DNA of 64,000 bases from Paenibacillus auburnensis (lineage in GTDB: Bacteria > Bacillota > Bacilli > Paenibacillales > Paenibacillaceae): contig NZ_CAKMMG010000002.1 in assembly GCF_927798115.1 (NCBI RefSeq), forward strand, positions 434,001 to 498,000, read 5' to 3'. The notes below the pieces were generated by a model. It did no database searches. It saw nothing but the letters and a program-made list of their open reading frames with translations, and had not been told where the DNA came from. This document shows, in pieces, positions 45,940-54,410 of this stretch. Within the stretch, counting starts at the first letter, position 1. Each line of letters starts with the position of its first letter. A program made the translations under genes and the position numbers.

Positions 45940-46770
45940 GTGCAGGAGGAGAAGCAGGAATTCCAGTTTTATGTGGAGCAAATCAAAAGAGCCGGCGCCT
46001 TCAGCATGGACACCGACCATTTTCACGATACCTATGAAATTTATTATCTGCTGGCCGGAGAACGAAACTACTATATTAATAATCTGGTCTACTCCCTGCG
46101 CCAAGGTGATCTGATCTTCATAAACCGCAATGAGCTGCACCGAACAATGGCTAAAGGCACTGTCCGGCATGAGCGTATCCTGATCAATTTCCGCCAGGAA
46201 TTCCTTCAGGGGATGCCCGGCGGCATCGAGCTGACTTTCCCCTTCTTCAGTGAACAATGCCTGCTGCTCCGCCCGGATGTTCATGAACAGGGCAGAATCG
46301 AGAATATCCTGTTTGCCATGCTGAAAGAGCAGCAGGAGCAGTGTACCCAGCAGCTTCCCTACTTGCAGAGCCTGCTGATGCAAATGTTAATTCAAATGAA
46401 CAGAATCCGCGAGAGTGCCCGGGCAGCCATCGCTCCGGCCAATAATGAGAAGCAGCGGAAAGTCTATGACATTCTTGAATATCTGCGGGCCCATTACCAC
46501 GAAACAGTGAAGCTGGAGGAACTTTCAGAACGATTTTATCTCAGCATTCCTTATCTCTGCCGCCTGTTCAAACAGACAACCGGCTTCACCATCGTGGAAT
46601 ATCTGAACACGATCCGCGTCCAGGAAGCGCAGCGGCGGCTGCGGGAGGGCAGTGATTCAGTCACACGGATCGCAGAGGATACCGGGTTTGACAGCATTGC
46701 CCATTTCGGCCGTGTCTTCAAAGGCATTGCCAAACGTTCTCCCCTGCAATACCGCAAGCAGAACCGCTGA
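45940..46770 (+). CDS. AraC family transcriptional regulator
   Basis: 276 residues: an N-terminal cupin-like sugar-sensing domain (DTDHFHDTYEIYYLLAGERNYYI) and a C-terminal double helix-turn-helix (LEELSERFYLSIPYLCRLFKQTTG ... RIAEDTGFDSIAHFGRVFKG). GTG start with AAGGAG 9 nt upstream. The likely target is the divergent oxidoreductase gene, and perhaps the convergent glycan genes. Confidence 0.92.
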   Translation: MQEEKQEFQFYVEQIKRAGAFSMDTDHFHDTYEIYYLLAGERNYYINNLVYSLRQGDLIFINRNELHRTMAKGTVRHERILINFRQEFLQGMPGGIELTFPFFSEQCLLLRPDVHEQGRIENILFAMLKEQQEQCTQQLPYLQSLLMQMLIQMNRIRESARAAIAPANNEKQRKVYDILEYLRAHYHETVKLEELSERFYLSIPYLCRLFKQTTGFTIVEYLNTIRVQEAQRRLREGSDSVTRIAEDTGFDSIAHFGRVFKGIAKRSPLQYRKQNR

Positions 46771-46798
46771 AGAAGGATCCCCGCCAGGAGATCCTTCT
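46771..46798. terminator. Hairpin between the AraC and GH106-like genes
   Basis: AGAAGGATC / GATCCTTCT, 9-bp perfect stem in the 32-bp gap between convergent genes. Confidence 0.7.
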
Positions 46799-46802
46799 GT
46801 AA

Positions 46803-49800
46803 TCATCTTATGAATATCTGTGGGACAGCCGCCAGTCCAAAACGGACAAAGGCATAACGGTCCTGATATACATGTGTGTCCGGCGCTAAATCCTTATCCG
46901 TCCAGCCCGGTTTGTCCTTGTAGCTGTCCGGCCCCACTTTATACACTTCGCCTTTGATATGGTGATGGGGCCCCAGCAGATTGCGGCAGCTGCCTGTCAG
47001 TATCAGTTCTATGTCATTACAGCCGGATTGCAGATATGGTGTAATATCCGCTTCATAAGGCTCCCACAGGAAGGTTCGTACACAGATGCCGTTAATGAGC
47101 AGCTTGCTGACGATTGAATCCGGCGGAGCCTGAAATGACCATTTAACCTCAGAGATAGACTCTGCCGCGATTTCAAGTGACTGGCGCAAATGGATGCTTC
47201 CGGCGAAAAACGGAAAGCCCTGCCGCGTGAGATCGCCTGAAGTTACCTGCCCGGGGACTTCAGTCAGGGTAAAAGGTCCTGAAATCCAGACAGCCCGGCG
47301 CTCAGCTTCTTCAAAGTCCGCAGCAGATTCAACTCCGAAGGAACCGAGCACATAGATGCTTTCGATCTCCTGTTCCAAGGTAAGCTTGTTGCCTTCCGCT
47401 TCAAACTGTCTGGCCCGCTCCAGCCTTGCATAAAGCTCAGGCGAAGGGCGGAATTCCGTTTTCAACATAATTGTATTCCGGCCGGTTACAACCCTTCCTT
47501 GAATGTCAATCTTGCGCATGGAGATATCTCTCCACCAGCCGCAGTGCTTAGGGGATACAGGTATACCGTTCAAGAAGATTCCGTATCCCTCCGGCTGCTC
47601 CAGCACCAGATACAGCTCCCGCTGACGCAGCGGATCAAAGGATACCTCAAAATCAAATTCCAGCTCCAGCTCTACGGGCCGTCCATAAGCCAGCAGCTGC
47701 TCCTGGATGAAAATCACGGGCTGAGGCGCTGACCACTCCCCGCCCTCTATCCGCAGGCGGGCATTGTCCAGGGTTATGCTGTTAAGGTCGACACTAGAGA
47801 CTTCCCACAGAGGGCCAAGCCCTGCAACGGTATATACCTCCTCCTGTCTATTTTCATCTTTTTTATCCGCCAGTGCCTTATGTTCATTCACAGCTTCTGC
47901 CGTTGAAGCTGCCGGCGGATCAAGTTTGAGCATCAGGGATTGCCCGGGATACAGCGGCAGGCGCAGAAGTACGCCCTTCTGATGCGTTTCCTGCGGAACC
48001 GGGCAGATCTCTCCGGTTTCCAGATTGATCAGGGAGACCACCCCCTGGCTGGACAGTTCAATGTGCAGCTGCGGATAGTGATCCGTCCCTGAATTCACCA
48101 CATAATAAAGAAGTGAGCCCTCCAGCTCCATAGTCCGCACATTGAGGGTATCCGCAGCAACCCGCACCCCGTTCCTATCCGTGATTTGGATGAATGGTGC
48201 GGAGGCTGCTGATACCGCCTGCACCACCGCCCCGCAGCTCCAATCCGGCAGGATTGCATCAGCCATCATATCCGTTAACCTTTTGTCCTCCTTACCGCTT
48301 ACGAGCACGGGATAGTTCTCGAAAGCGATCAGCGTACCGCCCTCCGCAGTGAACTGGGCCAGAAGCTGTACTGTATCTTGATCCAGCGTCAGACATGGCG
48401 GGACAATAACCACACGGTACTTCGCTTCACCGATAATAAAGCTTCCCCCGCTGACCCGCCCATGCCCGGCGATAACACTCTCACTGCCATAATCATGCTC
48501 GATCAGGCCTTGGCACAGCCATCTGGTCAGCTGGGCGAAGGACTCATGATAAGGAACAACCGCAGACATATCCCCGCCGCATTGCAGGGTCCAGGCGGTC
48601 CGCACCGGATGGATCAGCAAAACCTCCGCCAGGCTGACACCTTCGGAGAGCAGCATAGAGAGCCTTGCGAAGTAGTCATTGAAGCCCTTATAATCTTGCC
48701 ACCAGGGCTGTTGATAGAACAGGGAAGGCGGATAATCACGCTTGCGCAGTCCCTGCAGTGAATAGCCCTGCAGATGCTGGCACATCAGATTGATGCCATG
48801 TACAAACTGCCATTCACCGATTCTTTTCAGATCGGCAAAGCTGACGTTCCACCCGGAGCAGCCAAAGCTCTCGGTAATTGTCCGCTTCTTGCCAAGCTGG
48901 CGGGCGACCGAGCTGACCTGCTTCGGCACCAGCGGATCGCTACCGACCAACCGGCCGAGCCAGTCGCAGCCGGGAATCTGCAAATGCTCATAGAAGGCCA
49001 TCGGATCGCCGACGGAGGTCACCTGATGCATCAGCTCCTGTTCATCGACGACATGCCCGGTCAAGGACCAGCCTTTGCCGGCGCACCAGTCCCCGATCTG
49101 CTTGGCATAAGCGTGGGTAAACATGAAGGTCACCGTCTCCCAGTAATCATATCTGGCTTTATGGCAGCCTTCTGTTTCCAAAAACAAAGCAGGAAGCACT
49201 TCCTTCACATCATAGCCATTGCGGGAGATAAACACCTCCTCCAGCTCGAAGGACCATGGAAGACCGCCGCGTGCGAACTGCGGCTCATCCGTGAACACAC
49301 CATGAAGCTCAGCTCCATAATCTTCACCGAACTGTTCCCAATAACGCTCGTAGGTGGTTTGAATGAATTCCTTTACTGCCATCCGGCTGAGCGTATCCGT
49401 ATAGAACGGATTGACTTCGTAGCAGATTCTCAAGGAGGCTTCCGCTTCCTTGTCTGGAGGCAGCAGGCGGTAGCTCCGGTTACTCGCTTCAAAGACATAC
49501 CAGCCAATGGTCCGTTCCGGCGTACCCTGAAAGGGAGCCTCTTCACAGACCAGCCGCTTCTGCTGGTAAGCCAGCCCTTTGGCCGGAACCTCCCCGCCCC
49601 CGAAGCCGCTGGGCCAGCCGTTCTCGTCATAGAACCACGCGTTCATTCCCAGCTCGCGGCTTTTCTCAATCGAAATACGGATCGCTTCCATCCATTCCTC
49701 GCCCATATACGGTGTCTGCAGCCCGCCGCGGGCATGCATGAAGAATCCCCCGATGCCCGCCTGATGCATCTCTTCAATTTGCCGCTCCAGCTCCTCTTTC

Positions 49801-49883
49801 TCCAGCCTGTCATTCCAGGACCAGAGCGGAACAGAGCGGTATTCGGCTGGCGGGCTGCCAAGCTTATTCCATAGCGTTGTCAT
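46803..49883 (-). CDS. Glycoside hydrolase related to GH106 (alpha-L-rhamnosidase-like)
   Basis: 1026 residues, cytosolic (no signal peptide). The N-terminal barrel has the family opening PLWSWNDRLEKEELERQIEEM, GIGGFFMHARGGLQT, WFYDENGWPSGFGGG, and a TDEPQF acidic motif. C-terminal beta domains follow, including galactose-binding-like folds near the end. GH106 enzymes release rhamnose from plant or bacterial polysaccharides; distant members have other specificities. It begins 6 nt after the GH130 gene with a weak ribosome site (AAAGG at 15 nt), so coupling is likely. It is the last gene of the glycan operon. Confidence 0.8.
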   Translation of the reverse strand: MTTLWNKLGSPPAEYRSVPLWSWNDRLEKEELERQIEEMHQAGIGGFFMHARGGLQTPYMGEEWMEAIRISIEKSRELGMNAWFYDENGWPSGFGGGEVPAKGLAYQQKRLVCEEAPFQGTPERTIGWYVFEASNRSYRLLPPDKEAEASLRICYEVNPFYTDTLSRMAVKEFIQTTYERYWEQFGEDYGAELHGVFTDEPQFARGGLPWSFELEEVFISRNGYDVKEVLPALFLETEGCHKARYDYWETVTFMFTHAYAKQIGDWCAGKGWSLTGHVVDEQELMHQVTSVGDPMAFYEHLQIPGCDWLGRLVGSDPLVPKQVSSVARQLGKKRTITESFGCSGWNVSFADLKRIGEWQFVHGINLMCQHLQGYSLQGLRKRDYPPSLFYQQPWWQDYKGFNDYFARLSMLLSEGVSLAEVLLIHPVRTAWTLQCGGDMSAVVPYHESFAQLTRWLCQGLIEHDYGSESVIAGHGRVSGGSFIIGEAKYRVVIVPPCLTLDQDTVQLLAQFTAEGGTLIAFENYPVLVSGKEDKRLTDMMADAILPDWSCGAVVQAVSAASAPFIQITDRNGVRVAADTLNVRTMELEGSLLYYVVNSGTDHYPQLHIELSSQGVVSLINLETGEICPVPQETHQKGVLLRLPLYPGQSLMLKLDPPAASTAEAVNEHKALADKKDENRQEEVYTVAGLGPLWEVSSVDLNSITLDNARLRIEGGEWSAPQPVIFIQEQLLAYGRPVELELEFDFEVSFDPLRQRELYLVLEQPEGYGIFLNGIPVSPKHCGWWRDISMRKIDIQGRVVTGRNTIMLKTEFRPSPELYARLERARQFEAEGNKLTLEQEIESIYVLGSFGVESAADFEEAERRAVWISGPFTLTEVPGQVTSGDLTRQGFPFFAGSIHLRQSLEIAAESISEVKWSFQAPPDSIVSKLLINGICVRTFLWEPYEADITPYLQSGCNDIELILTGSCRNLLGPHHHIKGEVYKVGPDSYKDKPGWTDKDLAPDTHVYQDRYAFVRFGLAAVPQIFIR

Positions 49884-49889
49884 CTGGAT

Positions 49890-50894
49890 TCATCTGCCTT
49901 TCAGACACAGGGAAATCAGGTCATCCACATGTGCGGTCGCCAGACATTCGATCGTATCGGCGGAGCCGTAGTAGATTTTGACCTCGCCATCATCCTCAAG
50001 AATCATACCGCCCGGGAAAATGACATTGTTGCGGAAGCCGCCGTCAATCTCATAGTTGGCCTCTGGCGCAAGCAGCGGCTCCCTGCACATCCCGATAATC
50101 TTCTTCGGGTTCTCCAGATCCAGCAGCATAATGCCGGCGGTATACCGCTTTTTCCATGAAGGCTCCCAGCCGTGCTTTCCGCGTGCCGGGTCAATATCCA
50201 CCGCATGGAAGGTGGTCAGCCAGCCCTGATCCGTCTTCACCGGGGGCGCCGCCGGTCCCACCTTGTCATTGGCGAACGGGACATGCTCCACAGCAAACAG
50301 CAAATCGGAGTTCCCCCAATATTTTAAGTCCGGGGATTCGGAAATCCAGGTGTCAAAACGGTCCTTTCCGCCCCGGCTGTACACGGTAAACGGGCGTTCC
50401 AGGCGGACGTAGTTGCCGCCTATTTTCTCCGGAAACAGCACCATGTTGCGAAGATCAGGCGACGACAGGCTGAGAATTTCAAAATCCTCAAAATCATCGG
50501 TCACCGCAATCCCGCCCCGGATGCCATGCTTGGTATCTACAGCAAAGCACATATAACAGCGATCCCCGATTACCGTCAAGCGCGGGTCGTAGGCGCGAAT
50601 AATCTCTTCGTCATGCAGCTTGAAGCATTTCTTCGGACTGGCCTCCCAGTGGATACCGTCATCGCTGAAAGCAATTCCCAGGTCAGTCGTATGATGAGGC
50701 TCAATCGTCTGTTCAGCAAGGGAGCCGTAGTCGTTGCGGAATACCATCACATATTTGCCGCGAAATTTAGTCACACCCGCATTGAACACAAGCGCTGTTG
50801 GATAAGGAACCTTGGATGCATCCAGCACCGGATTGCCGGGATAGCGGTGAATCAGCGGACTGGATGTAAGAATGGCGGGAACCTGAACTGTCAT
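49890..50894 (-). CDS. GH130 family glycoside phosphorylase (mannoside-type)
   Basis: 334 residues forming a five-bladed propeller typical of GH130: HRYPGNPVLDA, FNAGVTKFRGKYVMVFRND, EEIIRAYDPRLTVIGDRCYMCFA, and NNVIFPGGMILEDDGEVKIYYGSADT. GH130 enzymes phosphorolyse beta-mannosides (for example mannosylglucose or mannosyl-N-acetylglucosamine) to mannose-1-phosphate; some members hydrolyse instead. GGAGG is 8 nt before the ATG. It follows the permease genes and precedes the GH106-like gene. Confidence 0.9.
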   Translation of the reverse strand: MTVQVPAILTSSPLIHRYPGNPVLDASKVPYPTALVFNAGVTKFRGKYVMVFRNDYGSLAEQTIEPHHTTDLGIAFSDDGIHWEASPKKCFKLHDEEIIRAYDPRLTVIGDRCYMCFAVDTKHGIRGGIAVTDDFEDFEILSLSSPDLRNMVLFPEKIGGNYVRLERPFTVYSRGGKDRFDTWISESPDLKYWGNSDLLFAVEHVPFANDKVGPAAPPVKTDQGWLTTFHAVDIDPARGKHGWEPSWKKRYTAGIMLLDLENPKKIIGMCREPLLAPEANYEIDGGFRNNVIFPGGMILEDDGEVKIYYGSADTIECLATAHVDDLISLCLKGR

Positions 50895-50989
50895 TGTGAA
50901 AACCTCCTGGTTGTCGCTAGTAGTATAAATATTCGTATTATCATTGTTACACGCAGTTTAGTCATGCCACAGCCAATTTCAGCAGGGGC

Positions 50990-51826
50990 CTATCCCTTTA
51001 GGGAGCCTGCCGTCATCTGCATAAAGGATTTATTGGCAAATACATACGCTACGAGAATCGGAAGAATCGACAAGCAGGCCCCCGCCATCATATAGTGGGT
51101 CTGCGAGGCTGCGGAAATGCCGTATTTCAGATTCGCAAGGCCCACCGTGAGCGTCTGCAGCTCCGGCTTGGTCATGGTGAATACGAGCGGCAGCAGATAT
51201 TCATTCCAAGCGCCGCGGAAGGTGAACAGTGCTCCAACGCCAAGGCCGGGGCCCAGCAGCGGCAGGATGATCATCCAAAAGGTGCGGCCCAGTGAGCTTC
51301 CGTCGATCCTTGCGGCTTCATCCAGCTCCCGCGGGATGCCCTTCATGAAGCTCAGCAGGATAAAGAAGATCGAAGCGTGTGCGGAGATCAGAATCAGAAT
51401 GACGCCCCATAACGAGCTGTGCAGATGCAGCTTGACCATCAGATCGAACTGCGGACGCAGCACCACCGCCCCCACAGCTACAAACATAGTGAAGGACTGA
51501 AGGCCGACATAAACTTTTTTGCCGATAAAGTCCATCCGGTCTACCACATAGGCAGCCATTGAGGCTACCAGCAGCGTGCCGGCTACCGTGGACAATGAGA
51601 CAATCAGGCTGTTAAGGGTGTACGTGGAGAAGTTGGCTTTCTCCCAGGCTTCAGCATAGTTGGAAAATTGCCATTTGCCTGGCAAAAAGGTTGCGCCACT
51701 TGTCAGTTCGATATTGGTTTTGAAGGATCCCAGAATGGTAATCACTACTGGAATTATGGTAATGAAGGCAAACACCAGCAAAAAGATCCATAATACGGTC
51801 TTTCCCGTTATCTCTTTGGTTCTCAT
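50990..51826 (-). CDS. Carbohydrate ABC transporter permease (MalG/YesQ type)
   Basis: 278 residues with six helices and the EAA loop (IPRELDEAARIDGSSLGRTFWMIILPLLGPG). AGGAG overlaps the stop of the preceding permease gene, 14 nt upstream. No ATPase gene is in the cluster; a shared MsmK-like ATPase encoded elsewhere is usual for such systems. Confidence 0.93.
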   Translation of the reverse strand: MRTKEITGKTVLWIFLLVFAFITIIPVVITILGSFKTNIELTSGATFLPGKWQFSNYAEAWEKANFSTYTLNSLIVSLSTVAGTLLVASMAAYVVDRMDFIGKKVYVGLQSFTMFVAVGAVVLRPQFDLMVKLHLHSSLWGVILILISAHASIFFILLSFMKGIPRELDEAARIDGSSLGRTFWMIILPLLGPGLGVGALFTFRGAWNEYLLPLVFTMTKPELQTLTVGLANLKYGISAASQTHYMMAGACLSILPILVAYVFANKSFMQMTAGSLKG

Positions 51827-51839
51827 GTCACATCTCTCC

Positions 51840-52742
51840 TCAATCGATCCGATTCATCCGTCTGGAGGCATAGAAATAGATCACGGAAATCATCCCCACG
51901 ATAAGCGCAGAAACGAACGCGACCGCACTGCCATATCCAAACTCCTGCACCTGGGTTGAGGCAGAACTGCCGCCGACAGGAAAGAATAACTTATACAAAT
52001 AGAGGAACATGACTTCCGTTTTGCCGGCAGGACCGCCTTCCGTTAGAACCATAATGCTCTCATACCCCTTCAATGCATTGATGATCGCCAGCATGATAAC
52101 CATTTGCAGCACAGGACCCAGCATGGGGAGCGTGATGAAGCGGAACTGCTGTATTTTATTGGCCCCATCCAGAGAGGAGCTCTCGTAAACATCCTCGGGA
52201 ATATTCTGCAGTCCGGCCAGAAACAGCAGCATATAGTTGCCGACCGCTCCCCATACCGCCACAAGAATCACGGTAAGCATGGCGTGCTTCGGACCCAGCC
52301 AGTCGATGCCGGAGGATGACATGTTAAATTTGATCAGGAACTGGTTCAGAATTCCGTTATATGAATTGAAGATCGTGAAAAAAACCACAGCCATAACGGC
52401 AGTACTGATTACCGTCGGCATAAAAAAGACGGCGCGGAGAAGCTGTCTTCCCCTGATTTTGCGGTTCAGAATCGCTGCCAGCAGCAGTGACAGCGGGATG
52501 GAGAGCAGCAGTTTGCCTCCGGCATAAACGAAGGTGTTGACGACAGAGTCCCAAAACTGAGAATCGTGCATAATCCGGGTAAAATTATCGAGGCCTATGA
52601 ACCGGGCCGTTCCATAGCCCTTATAGTTGTAGAACATATAGCGGAATGCCCAGGCAATCGGGTAAATTCCCAGTACCAGCGTAAGAATTGCGCTCGGCAG
52701 TAAATAGCTGTAGGCAAAGGCGGCATTCTTGGTTTTGTTCAT
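51840..52742 (-). CDS. Carbohydrate ABC transporter permease (MalF/YesP type)
   Basis: 300 residues, six helices, with the EAA motif (IPEDVYESSSLDGANKIQQFRFITLPMLGP). ATG 52742 is 14 nt after AAAGGAG; the upstream TTG at 52778 has no site. It lies after the binding-protein gene, separated by a hairpin that can reduce read-through. Confidence 0.92.
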   Translation of the reverse strand: MNKTKNAAFAYSYLLPSAILTLVLGIYPIAWAFRYMFYNYKGYGTARFIGLDNFTRIMHDSQFWDSVVNTFVYAGGKLLLSIPLSLLLAAILNRKIRGRQLLRAVFFMPTVISTAVMAVVFFTIFNSYNGILNQFLIKFNMSSSGIDWLGPKHAMLTVILVAVWGAVGNYMLLFLAGLQNIPEDVYESSSLDGANKIQQFRFITLPMLGPVLQMVIMLAIINALKGYESIMVLTEGGPAGKTEVMFLYLYKLFFPVGGSSASTQVQEFGYGSAVAFVSALIVGMISVIYFYASRRMNRID

Positions 52743-52781
52743 GGGTTCTTTAGCAGCTCCTTTCCTGTTGACTGACAATGA

Positions 52782-52812
52782 ATAAGGATGGGGGATGACT
52801 CCCCCTCCTTAT
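52782..52812 (-). terminator. Intra-operon hairpin after the binding-protein gene
   Basis: ATAAGGA-T-GGGGG-ATGACT-CCCCC-TCCTTAT, 27 nt past the stop. Such hairpins often make binding protein more abundant than permeases through partial termination or mRNA protection. Confidence 0.6.
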
Positions 52813-52839
52813 ATTTCTCTTTAAGTGCTTCAGAAAGAA

Positions 52840-54219
52840 TTATTTGGCAAATTTTCCGGCAAGCGCTGCAGGATCAAAGCCAGGATCCGGCTCCGCCTTC
52901 AATCCGTCGTTCTTAATCGCATCATCCAGTGCCGCGTTGTAGCGTTTGTTCAGATCGGCAATAGTGGCATCCAGATCCCCGCCGTTCAGCATGTATTTGA
53001 AGAAGGCATCATCTGATTTCATGCCCTCAGGCGCCACTGTCGGATATACAGGCCATACCCCGTCATACTGGTTCGGCAGGAAGCCTTCGATTCCGTTAAC
53101 TTCAGGAGTTTTGGCTGCGGCGCTAATGGAAGGAACCATCGAGATACCATAGCCGTTTTCCTGATAAGCCGTCAGTATCGAATCACTGTACATGTATTCC
53201 ATGAACTTCCAGGCAGCGTCCTTGTGCTTGGACTTGGAGCTCAGGGCCAGCCATTGACCGCCGAGGAAACCGGAAGCCCCCTTAGCTTTGCCGTCAATTG
53301 TCGGGGCAGGAGCTGCGGCCCAGTCGATTTTGGCCGGGAATTGGGTGCTGTATACCCCGGGCTCCGAGGAGAAGCTCAGATACATCCCGATTTTGCCTTC
53401 AGCAAACTGTGCCCGCAGCGGATCGATGTCCAGCGATTCCACACCCGGCAGCATGCTGCCGTCATCTTTGATCTGCTTGAACGCCTCGATAATCGGCTTG
53501 AAGCCGCTGAAATCGAAGCGTGCCGTTTTGAAGTCATAACCAAAGCCGCCGAAGCCGCTCATCTCAGCAATGACCCGGGCCGAACGGCCGAGTGCACTGG
53601 GCGGGTTTTTGAAGTTCTGGGCGAAACCATAGGCACCGTCCGCTTTACCTGCTTCGGTCAGCTTTTTGGCAGTGTCCACCAGTTCCTGCAAGGTTGTCGG
53701 CGGATTGGTTATCCCTGCTTTAGCGAACAGGTCCTTGTTGTAAACCAGGCGCATGGTCGTTCCGTAGTTTGGCAAGCTGTAGCGTTTGCCGTCAAAGGTG
53801 TTCAGATTAGCCATCTCCGGAAATTTCGCTTTCATTTCATCTGACAAATATTCGTCGATCGGAGCGAGATATTCTTTTTTATAAAAAGTACCGATCGTAT
53901 TCTCCTTCACGCGGATCACGTCCGGAGCATCTGCGGTCTGGAAGGACAGATCCAGCGCGGTATCGAAATCATCGCCCTTCACGACCAGTTCAACCTCAAT
54001 ACCGTCGGTGTTCGTTTTGTTGAACTCGGCAACCTTCTCCTTCACAAAGTCTGCATCATGGCGGTCACCCGTCCAATAGCTGATTTTCGTCTTTTCGCCC
54101 GGCGCATTTCCCGATCCTGAGGCCTCCCCGGAATTTTCAGCGGTATTAGAGTTACCGCAAGCAGCCAGACCGAATGCCAGCACTGTGCTGAGCGAAGCAA
54201 GAAGCAGTTGTTTCTTCAT
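52840..54219 (-). CDS. Sugar ABC transporter solute-binding lipoprotein
   Basis: 459 residues of the family 1 extracellular binding proteins. Signal with lipobox LAACG, a Ser/Gly/Asn-rich linker, then the N-lobe (KISYWTGDRHDADFVKEKVAEFNKTN) and C-lobe segments GFLGGQWLALSSKSKHKDAAWKFMEYM. It captures an oligosaccharide for the two permeases. GGGGG is 8 nt before the ATG. The promoter upstream has a good -10 but weak -35, fitting control by the YesN-type activator encoded just upstream. Confidence 0.93.
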   Translation of the reverse strand: MKKQLLLASLSTVLAFGLAACGNSNTAENSGEASGSGNAPGEKTKISYWTGDRHDADFVKEKVAEFNKTNTDGIEVELVVKGDDFDTALDLSFQTADAPDVIRVKENTIGTFYKKEYLAPIDEYLSDEMKAKFPEMANLNTFDGKRYSLPNYGTTMRLVYNKDLFAKAGITNPPTTLQELVDTAKKLTEAGKADGAYGFAQNFKNPPSALGRSARVIAEMSGFGGFGYDFKTARFDFSGFKPIIEAFKQIKDDGSMLPGVESLDIDPLRAQFAEGKIGMYLSFSSEPGVYSTQFPAKIDWAAAPAPTIDGKAKGASGFLGGQWLALSSKSKHKDAAWKFMEYMYSDSILTAYQENGYGISMVPSISAAAKTPEVNGIEGFLPNQYDGVWPVYPTVAPEGMKSDDAFFKYMLNGGDLDATIADLNKRYNAALDDAIKNDGLKAEPDPGFDPAALAGKFAK

Positions 54220-54267
54220 TTCAGTTACCCCCTTATATGTTCAAAGCGATGATTGCCTTACACCATG

Positions 54268-54301
54268 ATTATAGATCAGGCCATTCCGCCGCATAATGCG
54301 G
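54268..54301 (-). promoter_or_regulatory. Promoter of the glycan transporter operon with a palindrome over the -35
   Basis: Minus-strand TATAAT (54273-54268) lies 17 nt from a poor -35, TTATGC (54296-54291). A 13-bp palindrome CCGCAT-A-ATGCGG (54289-54301) covers that -35, a candidate regulator site. Confidence 0.5.
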
Positions 54302-54344
54302 GTAAACCCACATTAAGGGCAGATTTCTGCTGAACTAATATCAA

Positions 54345-54388
54345 ACGGGGATGAACCCCCGCACCTGAAGCGGATCGTTCATCCCCGT
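54345..54388 (-). terminator. Terminator of the YesMN pair
   Basis: 12-bp perfect stem ACGGGGATGAAC / GTTCATCCCCGT, followed by TTGATATTAG, 23 nt past the response regulator stop. Confidence 0.75.
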
Positions 54389-54410
54389 GGGAATCCTAAC
54401 AATATAAATG

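Noticed and set aside
48774..49874. 366-codon plus-strand ORF
   Set aside because: Antisense shadow of the GH106-like gene.
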